A DNA stretch of 52,148 nucleotides, from assembly GCA_903959855.1 (NCBI GenBank), contig CAJBYR010000157.1, positions 1 through 52,148 of the forward strand, in the 5' to 3' direction. The notes under the pieces are model-generated. The model had not been told where the DNA came from. It was given only the letters and a program-made list of their open reading frames with translations, and made no database searches. This document shows, in pieces, positions 8,360-20,193 of the stretch (position 1 is its first letter; each line of letters starts with the position of its first letter). The position numbers were made by a program, and so were the translations under genes. Source of the DNA: an uncultured beta proteobacterium. Lineage in GTDB: Bacteria; Pseudomonadota; Gammaproteobacteria; Burkholderiales; Rhodocyclaceae.

Positions 8360-9225
8360 GGTGCAAGAAACTCTTCGATCAGGTGTGCAATTTCGGCCGG
8401 TTGATCGTGGTGCAGGTTGTGGCCCGACTCGGCGATCGACACTTCGCGGATCTGCCTGAAACACGCTATCCGTGCCCGATACTCGTCGGAATCCACCGCA
8501 AACAACTGCTTGAACACGTAAGAATCGGGTGCCGTGACCCAAAGCACCGGTGCGGTCACCCGGCGCCACAGCGCCATGGCTTCCTCGACCCGGTAAATGA
8601 TGGGATTCACCCAGCGGTGGAAGGGATCGGCGGCAAGATGGATGCCTCCGGCTCCGTCGTCCTCGCCCATATGCGCCGCCAGATAGACGGCTTTTTCGTC
8701 GGACAGGCGCGGGTTCTCCTTCTGCAAGCGCGCCGCGAACGCCTTGCGGTCGGGGTAGGAACGAAAACTCGGCGTGTCACGCAACTGGTCAAGCCAGTTG
8801 GCGTAGCGTTCGGCGACTTCTTCGGGTTGATAACGACGCAGGCCCAAGCCCTCAAGATTGACCAGCCTGGCAATGCGGTCGGGCCGGATACCCGCGTAGA
8901 TGCATGCCGCGTTGCCCCCCAGGCTATGGCCGACCAGGCGGACGGGATCCTGAGGCGAATAATGCAGCAGCAGGGCGTCAAGATCGGCGATGTAATCGGG
9001 AAACCAATACACATCCTGGTTCCATTCCGACAGGCCGAACCCGCGCCAATCCGGCGCGATGACGCGCCACTCCTGCTTCAGTTCATCGATCATGAACTGC
9101 CAGGAGGCAGCCACATCGCACCAGCCATGCACCAGGAAGAGTAGCGGCGCATCCTCGGGACCCCACAGGCGCACGTGCAGGCGCCGGTTTCGCACCTGGA
9201 GAAATTCGGAACGGCTGGCTTTCAT
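8356..9225 (-). CDS. Alpha/beta-fold hydrolase
   Basis: A 289-residue alpha/beta hydrolase. The oxyanion region is LFLVHGWCDVAASW (about residues 31-44), the nucleophile elbow is GHSLGG (Ser about 101), and the catalytic His is in SGHNLHHDQP near residue 272, where HHD-type spacing fits the family. The cap region holds many charged residues. The substrate cannot be told from sequence. It lies between the RidA-like gene (59 bases upstream) and the RNase AM-type gene (ATGA overlap), so it may serve the aromatic-degradation unit or simply share a transcript. Confidence 0.88.
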   Translation of the reverse strand: MKASRSEFLQVRNRRLHVRLWGPEDAPLLFLVHGWCDVAASWQFMIDELKQEWRVIAPDWRGFGLSEWNQDVYWFPDYIADLDALLLHYSPQDPVRLVGHSLGGNAACIYAGIRPDRIARLVNLEGLGLRRYQPEEVAERYANWLDQLRDTPSFRSYPDRKAFAARLQKENPRLSDEKAVYLAAHMGEDDGAGGIHLAADPFHRWVNPIIYRVEEAMALWRRVTAPVLWVTAPDSYVFKQLFAVDSDEYRARIACFRQIREVSIAESGHNLHHDQPAEIAHLIEEFLAP

Positions 9226-9284
9226 GTCGGCATTTTAGCGCCCGGGGCGATGCTTCACGCCGCCATGACCAGCACGAAACCGGC

Positions 9285-9743
9285 TCAGTCCGGAATGACG
9301 GCCGTGGCCTCGATTTCGACCCGCGCTGCATCCTCCATCAACCCGGAAACCTGTACCGCCGTCATTGCCGGAAAATTGCGCCCGATCACGTCACGGTAGA
9401 CGCCACCCAACTGGGGATAGGCCGCCAGGTATTCGCGCTTGTCGACCACGTACCAGGTCATGCGGATGATGTGTTCGGGCCGGCCACCGGCCTCGGCCAG
9501 CACCGCGACAATGTTCTCCAGCGCCTGCCGCGCCTGGCCGGCAAAATCGCTGGTATGAAAACGGCAATGACTGTCCCAGCCGATCTGGCCGCCGACAGCC
9601 ACGATCCGCCCGCGCGCCTCGATGCCATTGGAGTAGCCCTTGGGGGCCGCCCAGCCAGCCGGCTGCAACACCCGATTGCCCGATGATTGCTTGAGGTCCG
9701 GGGATCCTGGCGCGGGATACACCTGCTGCAGTTCAGTTTTCAT
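9285..9743 (-). CDS. RidA/YjgF/Rid family protein
   Basis: A 152-residue Rid-family protein. The canonical RidA deaminates reactive enamines and imines. Family features are VAVGGQIGWD, FAGQARQALENIVAVLAEAGGRPEHIIRMTWYV, FPAMTAVQVSGLMEDAARVEIEATAVI. The conserved substrate arginine of RidA is expected in ARVEIEA, which is present. The start at 9743 has AAGGA six bases before ATG; open frame beyond it is not needed. It follows the fused monooxygenase by 36 bases, in the same direction, which suggests that it handles an imine or enamine intermediate of that pathway (inference). Confidence 0.88.
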   Translation of the reverse strand: MKTELQQVYPAPGSPDLKQSSGNRVLQPAGWAAPKGYSNGIEARGRIVAVGGQIGWDSHCRFHTSDFAGQARQALENIVAVLAEAGGRPEHIIRMTWYVVDKREYLAAYPQLGGVYRDVIGRNFPAMTAVQVSGLMEDAARVEIEATAVIPD

Positions 9744-9779
9744 GATCATTCCTTGGACGCCGTTGGTCATGAACACCGA

Positions 9780-12083
9780 TCACGCCACCAACGCGAGTTG
9801 CGCCGCGCGCTCCAGATTGCGCTCCAGTTGTACCTTGCCGCCCTGATAGGGCTTGGGCCAGACAACATCCTTGACGCCCTGCTCGGCCGCCGCATGCAAG
9901 GTCCACGACGGATCCGCGAGGTGCGGACGGGCCAGCGCGCACAGGTCGGCACGACCGGCCGCAATGATGGTGTTGACGTGATCGGCTTCGTGAATGTTGC
10001 CGACGGCAATGGTCGGCACGTGCAGTTCATTGCGGATCTGGTCAGAAAACGGCACCTGGAACATGCGGCCGTATATCGGCGCTTCGTCCTTGCTCACCTG
10101 GCCGGAAGATACATGCACGATGTCCGCGCCCGCGTCCTTGAACAGGCGCGCGACATCAACAGCATCGTCCGGCGTGATGCCGCCGGGCACCCAGTCGTGG
10201 GCGGAAATACGTACCGACATGGGCTTGTCCTGAGGCCAGACCGCGCGCATGGCCTTGAACACATCGAGCGGATAGCGACAACGATTTGCCAGGCTGCCGC
10301 CGTACTCGTCCGTGCGCTGATTGGTGAGCGGCGAAATGAAGGACGACATCAGGTAGCCGTGGGCGGCGTGGAACTCGACCAGGTCAAAGTCGGCGCTGGC
10401 GGCACGCCGGGTCGCCGCCACAAAATCGGCCTTGACCCGCTCCATGTCGGCCGCCGTCATTTCGCGCGGCACTTGCGAGACGCCAGCAACATAGGGCAAA
10501 GGCGAGGGCGAGATCAGCGGCCAGTTACCGGAATCGAGCGGCTGGTCGATGCCATCCCAGGCCAGCTTGGTCGATCCCTTGCGTCCGGCGTGTCCGATCT
10601 GCATGCCCATCCTGGCCTGGCTGTTGGCATGAACGAACTGGACGATGCGTCGCCAGGCCGTGGCCTGCTCGTCGTTCCAGATGCCGGCGCAGCCGGGGGT
10701 TATGCGGGCCTCCGGACTGATGCAGGTCATCTCTGTCATCACCAGCGCCGCGCCACCCAGTCCCCGCGCCGTGTAATGCTGGAAATGGAAGTCACCCGGC
10801 ATGCCGTTGGTCGCCGAATAGGTGCACATCGGCGAGACCACGACGCGGTTGATCAGGTGCATGCCACGCAGCGTGAAGGGCGTAAACATCGGCGGCACAG
10901 CGGTTTCCCCCGGGGGCGTGGTCACGCCGCACCGTGCGGCGAACCAGCGGTCGAAGTCATCGGTGTACTGTTTGTCGCGCAGCTTCTGGTTGGCGTGCCC
11001 GACGCGCTGGCTGCCAGTCAGCACCGCAAACGCGAACTGGTCCGGCTCCATGTGCACATAGCGATCGACATGCTCGAACCAGGTCATGCGGTTGCGCGCA
11101 GCACTTTGCAGTTTGAGCGCCTCGATTTCGCGCTCGGACTGGTAGCGGGCCAGGCGGGTCGGTACGTCGCCATCGGAGCTCATCAGGACATTGACCAGAG
11201 CTCGCGCATCCTCCATCGCCAGTTTGGTGCCAGAACCGATGGTGAAATGCGCGGTGTGTGCCGCATCGCCCAACAGTACGATGTTGTCCTTGAACCAGCG
11301 CTCGCAAAGCACGCGATTGAACTTGATCCAGACCGCCGAACCGCGCAAGTGACGCGCATTCGAGATCAGTTTGGCGCCGTTGAGCATGTCGGCAAACAGT
11401 TTCTCGCAAAAGGCAATCGACTGATCCGGATCCATCTGATCGAGGCCGGCCTTGGCCCAGGTTTCCTCGGGGGTTTCGACAATGAAGGTCGCCCACTCTT
11501 CGTTGAACTGGTAGGCGTGAAGATTGAACCAGCCCCACTCGGTCTCTTTGAAGGCAAAGGTGAAGGCATTCAGTTTCATCTTGGTGCCCAGCCAGATGAA
11601 GCGGCACTTGCGCACATCGATTCGCGGATTGAAGTGCTCAGCGTACTTGGCACGTGTCGTGGAATTGACGCCGTCGGAGCCGATCACCAGGTCGTATTCC
11701 CGGGCGTAGTCATCGGGATCCTTGAACTCGGCCTCGAACTTCAGGGACACGCCCAACTCCAGGGCGCGTGCCTGGAAAATCTGCAACAGCTTCAGACGCC
11801 CGATACCGCAAAAACCGTGACCGCCGGAAGTGATCCGTCGTTCCTTGAAGAATACGTCGACGTTGTCCCAATGATGGAAGTTGCGCTCAATTTCGGCGAC
11901 GACTTTGGGATCGTCCTGGCGGAATCCGTCCATGGTCTTGTCGGAAAAAACGATACCCCAGCCGAACGTGCTATCGGCCTGGTTGCGCTCCAGGACAGTG
12001 ATATCGGCAGCCGGGTTGGCCTGCTTCATCAGGATTGCGAAATAGAGTCCGGCCGGGCCGCCGCCGAGGCAAACGATGCGCAT
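9780..12083 (-). CDS. Fused FAD monooxygenase / Old Yellow Enzyme (salicylyl-CoA 5-hydroxylase or 2-aminobenzoyl-CoA monooxygenase/reductase type)
   Basis: A 767-residue two-domain flavoenzyme. Residues 1 to about 380 are a class A FAD monooxygenase: [10 protein letters not shown] at 8-17, the DG motif in [18 protein letters not shown], and the GD motif in [17 protein letters not shown]. Residues about 395-767 are an Old Yellow Enzyme-like FMN domain: [59 protein letters not shown]. This fusion is known from salicylyl-CoA 5-hydroxylase and 2-aminobenzoyl-CoA monooxygenase/reductase, which hydroxylate or hydroxylate-and-reduce aromatic CoA esters. The sequence does not settle which. AGGAG lies seven bases before ATG. 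It heads the unit with RidA and hydrolase genes; no CoA ligase is nearby. Confidence 0.87.
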   Translation of the reverse strand: MRIVCLGGGPAGLYFAILMKQANPAADITVLERNQADSTFGWGIVFSDKTMDGFRQDDPKVVAEIERNFHHWDNVDVFFKERRITSGGHGFCGIGRLKLLQIFQARALELGVSLKFEAEFKDPDDYAREYDLVIGSDGVNSTTRAKYAEHFNPRIDVRKCRFIWLGTKMKLNAFTFAFKETEWGWFNLHAYQFNEEWATFIVETPEETWAKAGLDQMDPDQSIAFCEKLFADMLNGAKLISNARHLRGSAVWIKFNRVLCERWFKDNIVLLGDAAHTAHFTIGSGTKLAMEDARALVNVLMSSDGDVPTRLARYQSEREIEALKLQSAARNRMTWFEHVDRYVHMEPDQFAFAVLTGSQRVGHANQKLRDKQYTDDFDRWFAARCGVTTPPGETAVPPMFTPFTLRGMHLINRVVVSPMCTYSATNGMPGDFHFQHYTARGLGGAALVMTEMTCISPEARITPGCAGIWNDEQATAWRRIVQFVHANSQARMGMQIGHAGRKGSTKLAWDGIDQPLDSGNWPLISPSPLPYVAGVSQVPREMTAADMERVKADFVAATRRAASADFDLVEFHAAHGYLMSSFISPLTNQRTDEYGGSLANRCRYPLDVFKAMRAVWPQDKPMSVRISAHDWVPGGITPDDAVDVARLFKDAGADIVHVSSGQVSKDEAPIYGRMFQVPFSDQIRNELHVPTIAVGNIHEADHVNTIIAAGRADLCALARPHLADPSWTLHAAAEQGVKDVVWPKPYQGGKVQLERNLERAAQLALVA

Positions 12084-12097
12084 TGTGTTCTCCTGGT

Positions 12098-12109
12098 TAA
12101 TCCGGATTA
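12098..12109. promoter_or_regulatory. Palindrome TAATCCGGATTA, candidate operator
   Basis: A perfect 12-base palindrome sits 15-26 bases upstream of the monooxygenase start and just downstream of the predicted transcription start. That is a common place for a repressor to bind. No regulator gene is adjacent, so the binding protein is unknown. Confidence 0.45.
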
Positions 12110-12123
12110 CCTGCTTTTGTTTT

Positions 12124-12151
12124 ATTTTATATCTAAACTATATTTCGTCAA
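12124..12151 (-). promoter_or_regulatory. Sigma-70-type promoter of the monooxygenase unit
   Basis: On the minus strand TTGACG (12146-12151) and TAAAAT (12124-12129) are separated by 16 bases. The region is AT-rich, unlike its surroundings. A start of transcription near 12117 would give a leader of about 34 bases. This is among the clearest sigma-70-like promoters in the window. The remaining intergenic bases to 12285 hold a possible TAGAAT -10 for the divergent rfb operon but no clear -35. Confidence 0.65.
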
Positions 12152-12285
12152 GCCCCGGCCGGTATCCGGCGCCGGATCGCCCCACTCTCGATCCGCTGAG
12201 GCACCGGTCGGCCAAAGACCTTCGACTAGAATACCTCTTGATTCCGGCCATGCCCATAATCTTGTCAGGGATATCTGAAACGTCT

Positions 12286-13353
12286 ATGCAAACCCTTCTT
12301 GTTACCGGCGGCGCCGGGTTTATCGGTTCCGCCTTGGTCCGCCTGTTGATCAACGAAACCGAATGGCGGGTCATCAACATCGACAAGCTGACCTACGCCG
12401 GGAATCTTGAATCGCTGGCCGATTTGGCCAATCACCCGCGCCATCTCTTCAGCCGCACCGACATTTGTGACCGCGCGGCGCTGGACGGGTTGTTCGCCGC
12501 CCATGCGCCTTCCGGCGTAATCCATCTCGCGGCCGAATCCCATGTCGATCGGTCGATCCACGGTCCGGGGGACTTCATCCAGACCAATATCAACGGCACT
12601 TACACGCTGCTCGAAGCCGCCCGTGCCTATTGGTCGGGCCTGGAACCGGCCGCCCGCAGCGCCTTCCGCTTCCATCATGTCTCTACCGACGAAGTGTTCG
12701 GTTCCCTAGGCGATACCGGCCTTTTCCTCGAAACCAACGCCTACCAGCCCAACTCGCCCTACTCGGCCTCCAAGGCCGCTTCCGACCATCTGGTGCGCGC
12801 CTGGCATCACACCTACGGTCTGCCGACCGTGATGACCAACTGCTCGAACAACTATGGCCCCTGCCAGTTTCCCGAGAAGCTCATCCCGCTGATGATCCAC
12901 AATGCCGTCTCCGACAAGCATCTGCCGATTTATGGCAAAGGTGACAATGTTCGGGACTGGTTGTACGTCGATGATCACGCCCGCGCCTTGTGGCTAGTAT
13001 TCGAGCACGGCATCCCCGGCGAGACCTACAACATCGGCGGCCACAATGAAAAAACCAACCTCGAGGTGGTCGACACCCTGTGTTCGCTGCTCGATGACAT
13101 GAAGCCTCGCGCGGATGGCAAGCGTTATGCCGAGCAGAAGGTGTCCGTCACCGACCGCCCAGGCCACGACAAGCGCTACGCCATCGACGCCGGCAAGATT
13201 GAACGCGAGCTGGGTTGGAAACCCGTTGAAAGTTTTGAGACGGGAATGCGCAAGACGGTGCGCTGGTATCTGGACAACCCGGAGTGGGTGGCCCATGTCG
13301 TTTCGGGCGAATACCGGCAGTGGATGGATCGCAACTACGGAGATCGCACATGA
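12286..13353 (+). CDS. rfbB: dTDP-glucose 4,6-dehydratase
   Basis: A 355-residue short-chain dehydrogenase, the normal length. It makes dTDP-4-keto-6-deoxyglucose, the second step to dTDP-L-rhamnose. It shows the NAD-binding [12 protein letters not shown] (residues 6-17), [12 protein letters not shown] typical of RmlB, the active-site [11 protein letters not shown] and catalytic [12 protein letters not shown], and [16 protein letters not shown]. The ATG at 12286 gives the expected N-terminus [12 protein letters not shown]; a frame open further upstream adds residues with no family match. It is the first of four coupled genes in the order B-A-C-D. Confidence 0.96.
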   Translation: MQTLLVTGGAGFIGSALVRLLINETEWRVINIDKLTYAGNLESLADLANHPRHLFSRTDICDRAALDGLFAAHAPSGVIHLAAESHVDRSIHGPGDFIQTNINGTYTLLEAARAYWSGLEPAARSAFRFHHVSTDEVFGSLGDTGLFLETNAYQPNSPYSASKAASDHLVRAWHHTYGLPTVMTNCSNNYGPCQFPEKLIPLMIHNAVSDKHLPIYGKGDNVRDWLYVDDHARALWLVFEHGIPGETYNIGGHNEKTNLEVVDTLCSLLDDMKPRADGKRYAEQKVSVTDRPGHDKRYAIDAGKIERELGWKPVESFETGMRKTVRWYLDNPEWVAHVVSGEYRQWMDRNYGDRT

Positions 13354-14240
13354 GTACACGCGGCATCATTCTCGCCGGCGGGTCCGGCACCCGGCTGCAT
13401 CCCGTAACGATCGCAGTATCCAAGCAATTGCTGCCGATCTACGACAAGCCGATGATCTATTACCCGCTGACCACGCTGATGTTGGCTGGAATTCGGGAAA
13501 TCCTGCTGATCTCGACACCCCAGGACACACCCCGCTTCGAGCAACTGCTGGGTGACGGTTCGCAATGGGGCGTTTCCATCCAGTACGCGGTTCAGCCCAG
13601 TCCCGACGGTCTGGCCCAAGCCTTCATCATCGGCCGCGATTTTGTCGGCGACCAACCTTCCGCTCTGGTGCTGGGTGACAACCTGTTCTACGGTCAGAAC
13701 CTCATCGGCCAGCTCCAGCGTGCCGCTCGCCAGGAGAATGCCAAGGGCGCCACGGTATTCGCCTACGCGGTGAGCGATCCCGAACGCTACGGCGTCGTCG
13801 AGTTTGACGAGCAGATGCGCGCCATCAGCATCGAGGAGAAGCCCAGGGCACCGAAATCACGCTACGCCGTCACCGGTCTCTATTTCTACGATCAGCAGGT
13901 TTGCGATCTGGCAGCGAACCTAAAACCATCGGCACGAGGCGAACTCGAAATCACGGATCTCAACCGGATCTACCTCGAGCAAGGTCAATTGCATGTCGAG
14001 ATCATGGGGCGCGGCATGGCCTGGCTTGACACGGGCACCCATGATTCCCTGCTGGAAGCCAGCCAGTTCATCGAAGTGATCGAAAAGCGCCAGAGCCTCA
14101 AGGTAGCCTGCCCGGAAGAAGTGGCCTGGCGCATGAAATGGATCGACGACCAGCAACTCGCGCGACTGGCCGAACCGCTGGTGAAAAGTCAGTACGGGCA
14201 GTATCTGCAAAGCCTGCTGAAGTACGAGACACGCCAATGA
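13350..14240 (+). CDS. rfbA: Glucose-1-phosphate thymidylyltransferase
   Basis: A 296-residue nucleotidyltransferase that makes dTDP-glucose from glucose-1-phosphate and dTTP, the first step to dTDP-L-rhamnose. The signature [16 protein letters not shown] is at residues 5-20, followed by [35 protein letters not shown] and [23 protein letters not shown] at 13350 overlaps the rfbB stop (ATGA) with GGAG upstream. The length and C-terminus match the RmlA long form with allosteric site. Confidence 0.96.
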   Translation: MSTRGIILAGGSGTRLHPVTIAVSKQLLPIYDKPMIYYPLTTLMLAGIREILLISTPQDTPRFEQLLGDGSQWGVSIQYAVQPSPDGLAQAFIIGRDFVGDQPSALVLGDNLFYGQNLIGQLQRAARQENAKGATVFAYAVSDPERYGVVEFDEQMRAISIEEKPRAPKSRYAVTGLYFYDQQVCDLAANLKPSARGELEITDLNRIYLEQGQLHVEIMGRGMAWLDTGTHDSLLEASQFIEVIEKRQSLKVACPEEVAWRMKWIDDQQLARLAEPLVKSQYGQYLQSLLKYETRQ

Positions 14241-14775
14241 AGGTCATCCCCACGACGATTCCTGACGTCATCCTGATCGAACCCCGGGTGTTCGGTGATG
14301 ATCGCGGTTTCTTTTTCGAGAGCTGGAACCAGCGGACGCTCGCCGACCTGGGAATCCATGCCGAGTTTGTTCAGGACAATCACTCCCGTTCACAAAAGAA
14401 TGTTCTGCGCGGTCTGCACTACCAGATCGACCACGCCCAGGGCAAGCTGGTGCGGGTTACGGCAGGCGAGGTCTTTGATGTCGCCGTCGATATGCGCCGG
14501 TCCTCGCCCACGTTCGGAAAATGGGTGGGATTCACCCTGTCGGCCGACGACAAACGCATGGCCTGGATTCCTCCCGGCTTCGCCCACGGCTTTTGCGTAA
14601 CCTCGGATTGGGCGGAATTTCTTTACAAGACCACCGACTACTGGAGCCCGGCCGACGAGCGCACCTTGCTATGGAACGACCCGCAGCTTGCGATTCCGTG
14701 GCCGCTGGAGGGCGCACCTGTCCTCGCGTCGAAGGACGTCGCCGGAACCCCGTTGGACCGGGCGGAGACCTACGC

Positions 14776-14779
<4 letters not shown>
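14237..14779 (+). CDS. rfbC: dTDP-4-dehydrorhamnose 3,5-epimerase
   Basis: A 180-residue cupin-fold epimerase, standard length, which converts dTDP-4-keto-6-deoxyglucose to dTDP-4-keto-rhamnose. The signature segments are [32 protein letters not shown] with the catalytic His, [53 protein letters not shown] with the catalytic Tyr region. The start forms an ATGA overlap with rfbA. Confidence 0.96.
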
Positions 14780-17633
<2,854 letters not shown>

Positions 17634-17656
17634 TGGATCACCTGCGACGCTAGCCT

Positions 17657-18919
17657 ATGTGGACCCGCCCCGAACACTCTGTTCTGATTCATCCATCCCA
17701 ATTGGTCATCGGACTGTTCGTGGATATCGAACTTCCGTGGAGCGACCATCCATTTTTGTATAGCAAGTTCCGCATCACCAGCAGCGAGCAGATCGCAGAG
17801 ATTCATGCGCTGGGGCTGACAAAGGTCAAGTATTTTCCGAACCGGAGCACAGCCAACCCAGGCCTGATTGCCGATACGCCACCCATTGCGTCCGCTCCCG
17901 CCGTCGCGCCCCGGATTGAACACCGCGATACGTTCCAGGAAGAAAAGAAGGCCCGGCTGCAAGCGCAGAAGGACAGCGCACGGCGGGCTGAACGCGGATG
18001 GGAGAACGCGGCAAAGCAAACCCGCGAAGCGCTTACCGGACTCAACCAGAATCCCAGGATGGCGGGCCAATTGCTCGCCAAGCTGTCGACGGAAACGGCG
18101 GAGAAGATTTCCTCCGGCGGCGAAATCCTGATTCACCTGTTGGGCGACAAGAAGGGTGAAGGCCCGCAATTCCACGCGCTCAACGTCATGACCCTATCGA
18201 TGATCCTCGGCAAAAGCATGAAGCTCAGCGAAGGCGAACTAAGCGATCTGGCACTGGGCGCTCTGGCGCATGATGTCGGCAAGGCTCGAATTCCACCCCA
18301 CCTCCTGAAAGCCAAGACGCGGGCCAAACACGAAGAAGATTTCTACCGCGCCCATGTGCAGTACGGCCTGGAACTGGCTCGTGAGGCGGATGTGTTCTCT
18401 ATCGGTTCGTTGTCGATCATTGCCGACCACCATGAGTTTCTCAACGGTTCAGGCTTCCCGCGCGGCAACCGGAAGCCTTCGCCGCTGGCGCAGATCGTTG
18501 GCCTGGTCAATCGTTATGATCGCCTGTGCGGACCGGAGTCCCCGGACAAGCCGTCCCTGATGCCGGCCGAAGCGCTCTCCGTCCTCTTCGCCCGGGAAGC
18601 CGACAAGTTTGACGAAAAGCTGCTGGGCCTGCTGGTCAAGACCTTGGGGGTCTACCCGCCGGGGACCATCATCATGCTGAACGATGGCTCACTGGGCCTC
18701 GTCGTCTCGCCGGGACGGAACAGCCTGCGCCCGGAGATCCTGATCTACGATCCTGATGTCGATAAGGCCGAGGCCATCGTGATCGATATGAGTGACACTC
18801 CGGATCTGAAGATCGAGGAATCAGTCCGACCATCCAACCTGCCATCTGATGTGCTTTTCTGGCTTAACCCGCGCCAACGGCTTTCTTACTTCTTCTCCAT
18901 GGAGTCGGCCGCCGACTGA
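17657..18919 (+). CDS. HD-GYP-type cyclic-di-GMP phosphodiesterase-like protein with N-terminal DUF3391
   Basis: A 420-residue protein. The N-terminal 60 residues (LIHPSQLVIGLFVDIELPWSDHPF) match the DUF3391 domain usually found ahead of HD-GYP domains. A charged, probably helical linker (QEEKKARLQAQKDSARRAERGW) follows. The HD domain has AHDVGKARIPPHLL at about 209-222 and ADHHEFLNGSGFPRGN at about 255-270. The signature reads GFP instead of GYP, a variant seen in some members. By family, the role is breakdown of cyclic di-GMP; activity is not certain with this variant. It starts 23 bases after parE and may share its transcript. Confidence 0.88.
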   Translation: MWTRPEHSVLIHPSQLVIGLFVDIELPWSDHPFLYSKFRITSSEQIAEIHALGLTKVKYFPNRSTANPGLIADTPPIASAPAVAPRIEHRDTFQEEKKARLQAQKDSARRAERGWENAAKQTREALTGLNQNPRMAGQLLAKLSTETAEKISSGGEILIHLLGDKKGEGPQFHALNVMTLSMILGKSMKLSEGELSDLALGALAHDVGKARIPPHLLKAKTRAKHEEDFYRAHVQYGLELAREADVFSIGSLSIIADHHEFLNGSGFPRGNRKPSPLAQIVGLVNRYDRLCGPESPDKPSLMPAEALSVLFAREADKFDEKLLGLLVKTLGVYPPGTIIMLNDGSLGLVVSPGRNSLRPEILIYDPDVDKAEAIVIDMSDTPDLKIEESVRPSNLPSDVLFWLNPRQRLSYFFSMESAAD

Positions 18920-19357
18920 CCTTTGCATGAAACGGGCCGCGCCTAGGCGTTTAACTCCACATCACCTGCGTTTTGCAGCACATTGCGTGACTGACTCTCG
19001 ACACGCAGTGGTTCCTGCGTGGTGTCGGGATGTTGTCTCATCCCCAAGATATCTCAATCGGCTTTCAACTAAACGTAGCCTGGGCCCAGATCGGCACAAC
19101 CGAACGAGCCAGGAGGCAAGCGAGCGAAGCGGAGCGCGGCAGGTGCGGAGATTTGGTGGCGTGGCTGGAACTTAAATTTTCCGGTGCACTGATAGGCTGA
19201 AAACCAGCATCCCAACAAAATCAGCTTCGGATTCTCTAATGCACTGCCCCTGTTGCGGTGGATTGCGTATGCGGGAAAGATAGTAACGAGACCTCGGGTT
19301 TTTACTTCGAGAACTCAGGCAACGTCCCGACCGCATAAGTTCCAGCCTGGAAAGGCG
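18920..19357. other. Intergenic stretch without a supported gene
   Basis: These 438 bases separate the HD-GYP gene from the toxin-antitoxin promoter. I see a perfect 10-base palindrome (CGCCTAGGCG), a 7-base-pair hairpin (CACGCAG/CTGCGTG, 19002-19021) and a 14-codon ORF at 19239 beginning MHCPCCGG that looks like a zinc-ribbon start cut short. Open frames on both strands here lack plausible protein character. The stretch may be the scar of past insertions around the toxin-antitoxin pair. Confidence 0.5.
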
Positions 19358-19386
19358 GTGACAAAATGACGCCACCGGTCTATACT
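19358..19386 (+). promoter_or_regulatory. Promoter of the toxin-antitoxin pair
   Basis: GTGACA (19358-19363) and TATACT (19381-19386) are separated by 17 bases, close to sigma-70 consensus. Transcription would start near 19393, about 30 bases before the antitoxin ATG. Autoregulation by the antitoxin/toxin complex at this site is usual for the family; I do not see an obvious operator repeat. Confidence 0.65.
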
Positions 19387-19422
19387 CGGCCCATCGAAAG
19401 ATCGCCAAATCAGGAGGCTGCC

Positions 19423-19722
19423 ATGCTGGCTCACACTGGGAAACGACTCACCACACGTATCACCGACCATGTGCAGGAAAAGCTGCAAGTGGCGGCGGAC
19501 ATCGTGGGTGCGACGCTGAACCAGTTTGTCGTGCAAGCGGCCTTGGAGAAGGCTGAACGGGTCATCGAAAGTGAATCGACGATTGTCCTGACACGTCGGG
19601 AGTCGCTGAGACTGCTGGAAGTGATTGAAAATCCGCCTCCGCGCAATGAGAAGTTCCTTCAGGCGCAGGCCCGTTATCTGAGGACGAACCATGCTGGTTC
19701 TACCGCTAAACGACGGGTATGA
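19423..19722 (+). CDS. DUF1778-type ribbon-helix-helix antitoxin
   Basis: A 99-residue protein with an N-terminal ribbon-helix-helix DNA-binding domain (KRLTTRITDHVQEKLQVAA, then LNQFVVQAALEKAERVIE) and a C-terminal tail (LTRRESLRLLEVIENPPP) that in relatives wraps the toxin. This is the DUF1778 antitoxin of GNAT toxin pairs (TacA/AtaR type). AGGAGG lies 6 bases before the ATG. Its 3' end overlaps the toxin gene by 32 bases. The pair lies between the HD-GYP gene and parC, in an otherwise conserved gene run. Confidence 0.9.
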   Translation: MLAHTGKRLTTRITDHVQEKLQVAADIVGATLNQFVVQAALEKAERVIESESTIVLTRRESLRLLEVIENPPPRNEKFLQAQARYLRTNHAGSTAKRRV

Positions 19723-20158
19723 CAGGAATGGCTTCGATTGCGGCGATGTCGAACTGAATGATTGGCTGAGTCGGACAGCCAAGCAACACAAAGAGAAAGG
19801 GGTTTCCTCGACCTTTGTGGCGGTAGCCGATGAGACAAGCGCGGAAGTGCTTGGCTTCTACGCTATCAGCTTGGCTGAGTTGGTGAACGCTGACCTCCCA
19901 ACACAGTATCGGAAACGCTTACCGACCAAGGTTCCCGTGTTCCGGCTGGGGAGACTGGCAACGGCCAAACGGCATCACGGGAAAGGTATAGGGGAGCACA
20001 TTCTCTTCGACGCCATCGACCGGGTGACGCGCATTGCGAAAGAGGTTGGTGGTATCGGCCTCGTGGTCAATGCGAAACAATCCGCAGTCGAGTTCTACAA
20101 ACGCTACGGCTTTGAGCTGATGGCAGACCATCCGCACAATCTGTTCTTGCCGCTTTAA
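19691..20158 (+). CDS. GNAT-family acetyltransferase toxin (TacT/AtaT-like)
   Basis: A 155-residue GNAT acetyltransferase. Characterised members of this group acetylate the amino acid on charged tRNA and halt translation. Visible motifs are [16 protein letters not shown] typical of the toxin group, [22 protein letters not shown] with the acetyl-CoA pyrophosphate loop at about 93-104, and [13 protein letters not shown] with the candidate catalytic Tyr. The gene starts inside the end of the antitoxin gene. Which tRNA it would target cannot be told from sequence. Confidence 0.9.
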   Translation: MLVLPLNDGYDRNGFDCGDVELNDWLSRTAKQHKEKGVSSTFVAVADETSAEVLGFYAISLAELVNADLPTQYRKRLPTKVPVFRLGRLATAKRHHGKGIGEHILFDAIDRVTRIAKEVGGIGLVVNAKQSAVEFYKRYGFELMADHPHNLFLPL

Positions 20159-20193
20159 CTCAACCTCCGCGCAGCACACGTATCAGGCAAACC

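Noticed and set aside
9687-12278. 863-codon plus-strand open frame
   Set aside because: It is antisense to the well-supported monooxygenase gene, and its residues show no domain logic. Long shadow frames are expected in GC-rich coding DNA.
18849-19175. 108-codon plus-strand frame after the HD-GYP gene
   Set aside because: It starts inside the HD-GYP gene in another frame and has random composition.
19239-19283. 14-codon ORF starting MHCPCCGG
   Set aside because: The zinc-ribbon look is tempting, but it stops after 14 codons with no continuation I can follow, so it is only mentioned as part of the intergenic stretch.
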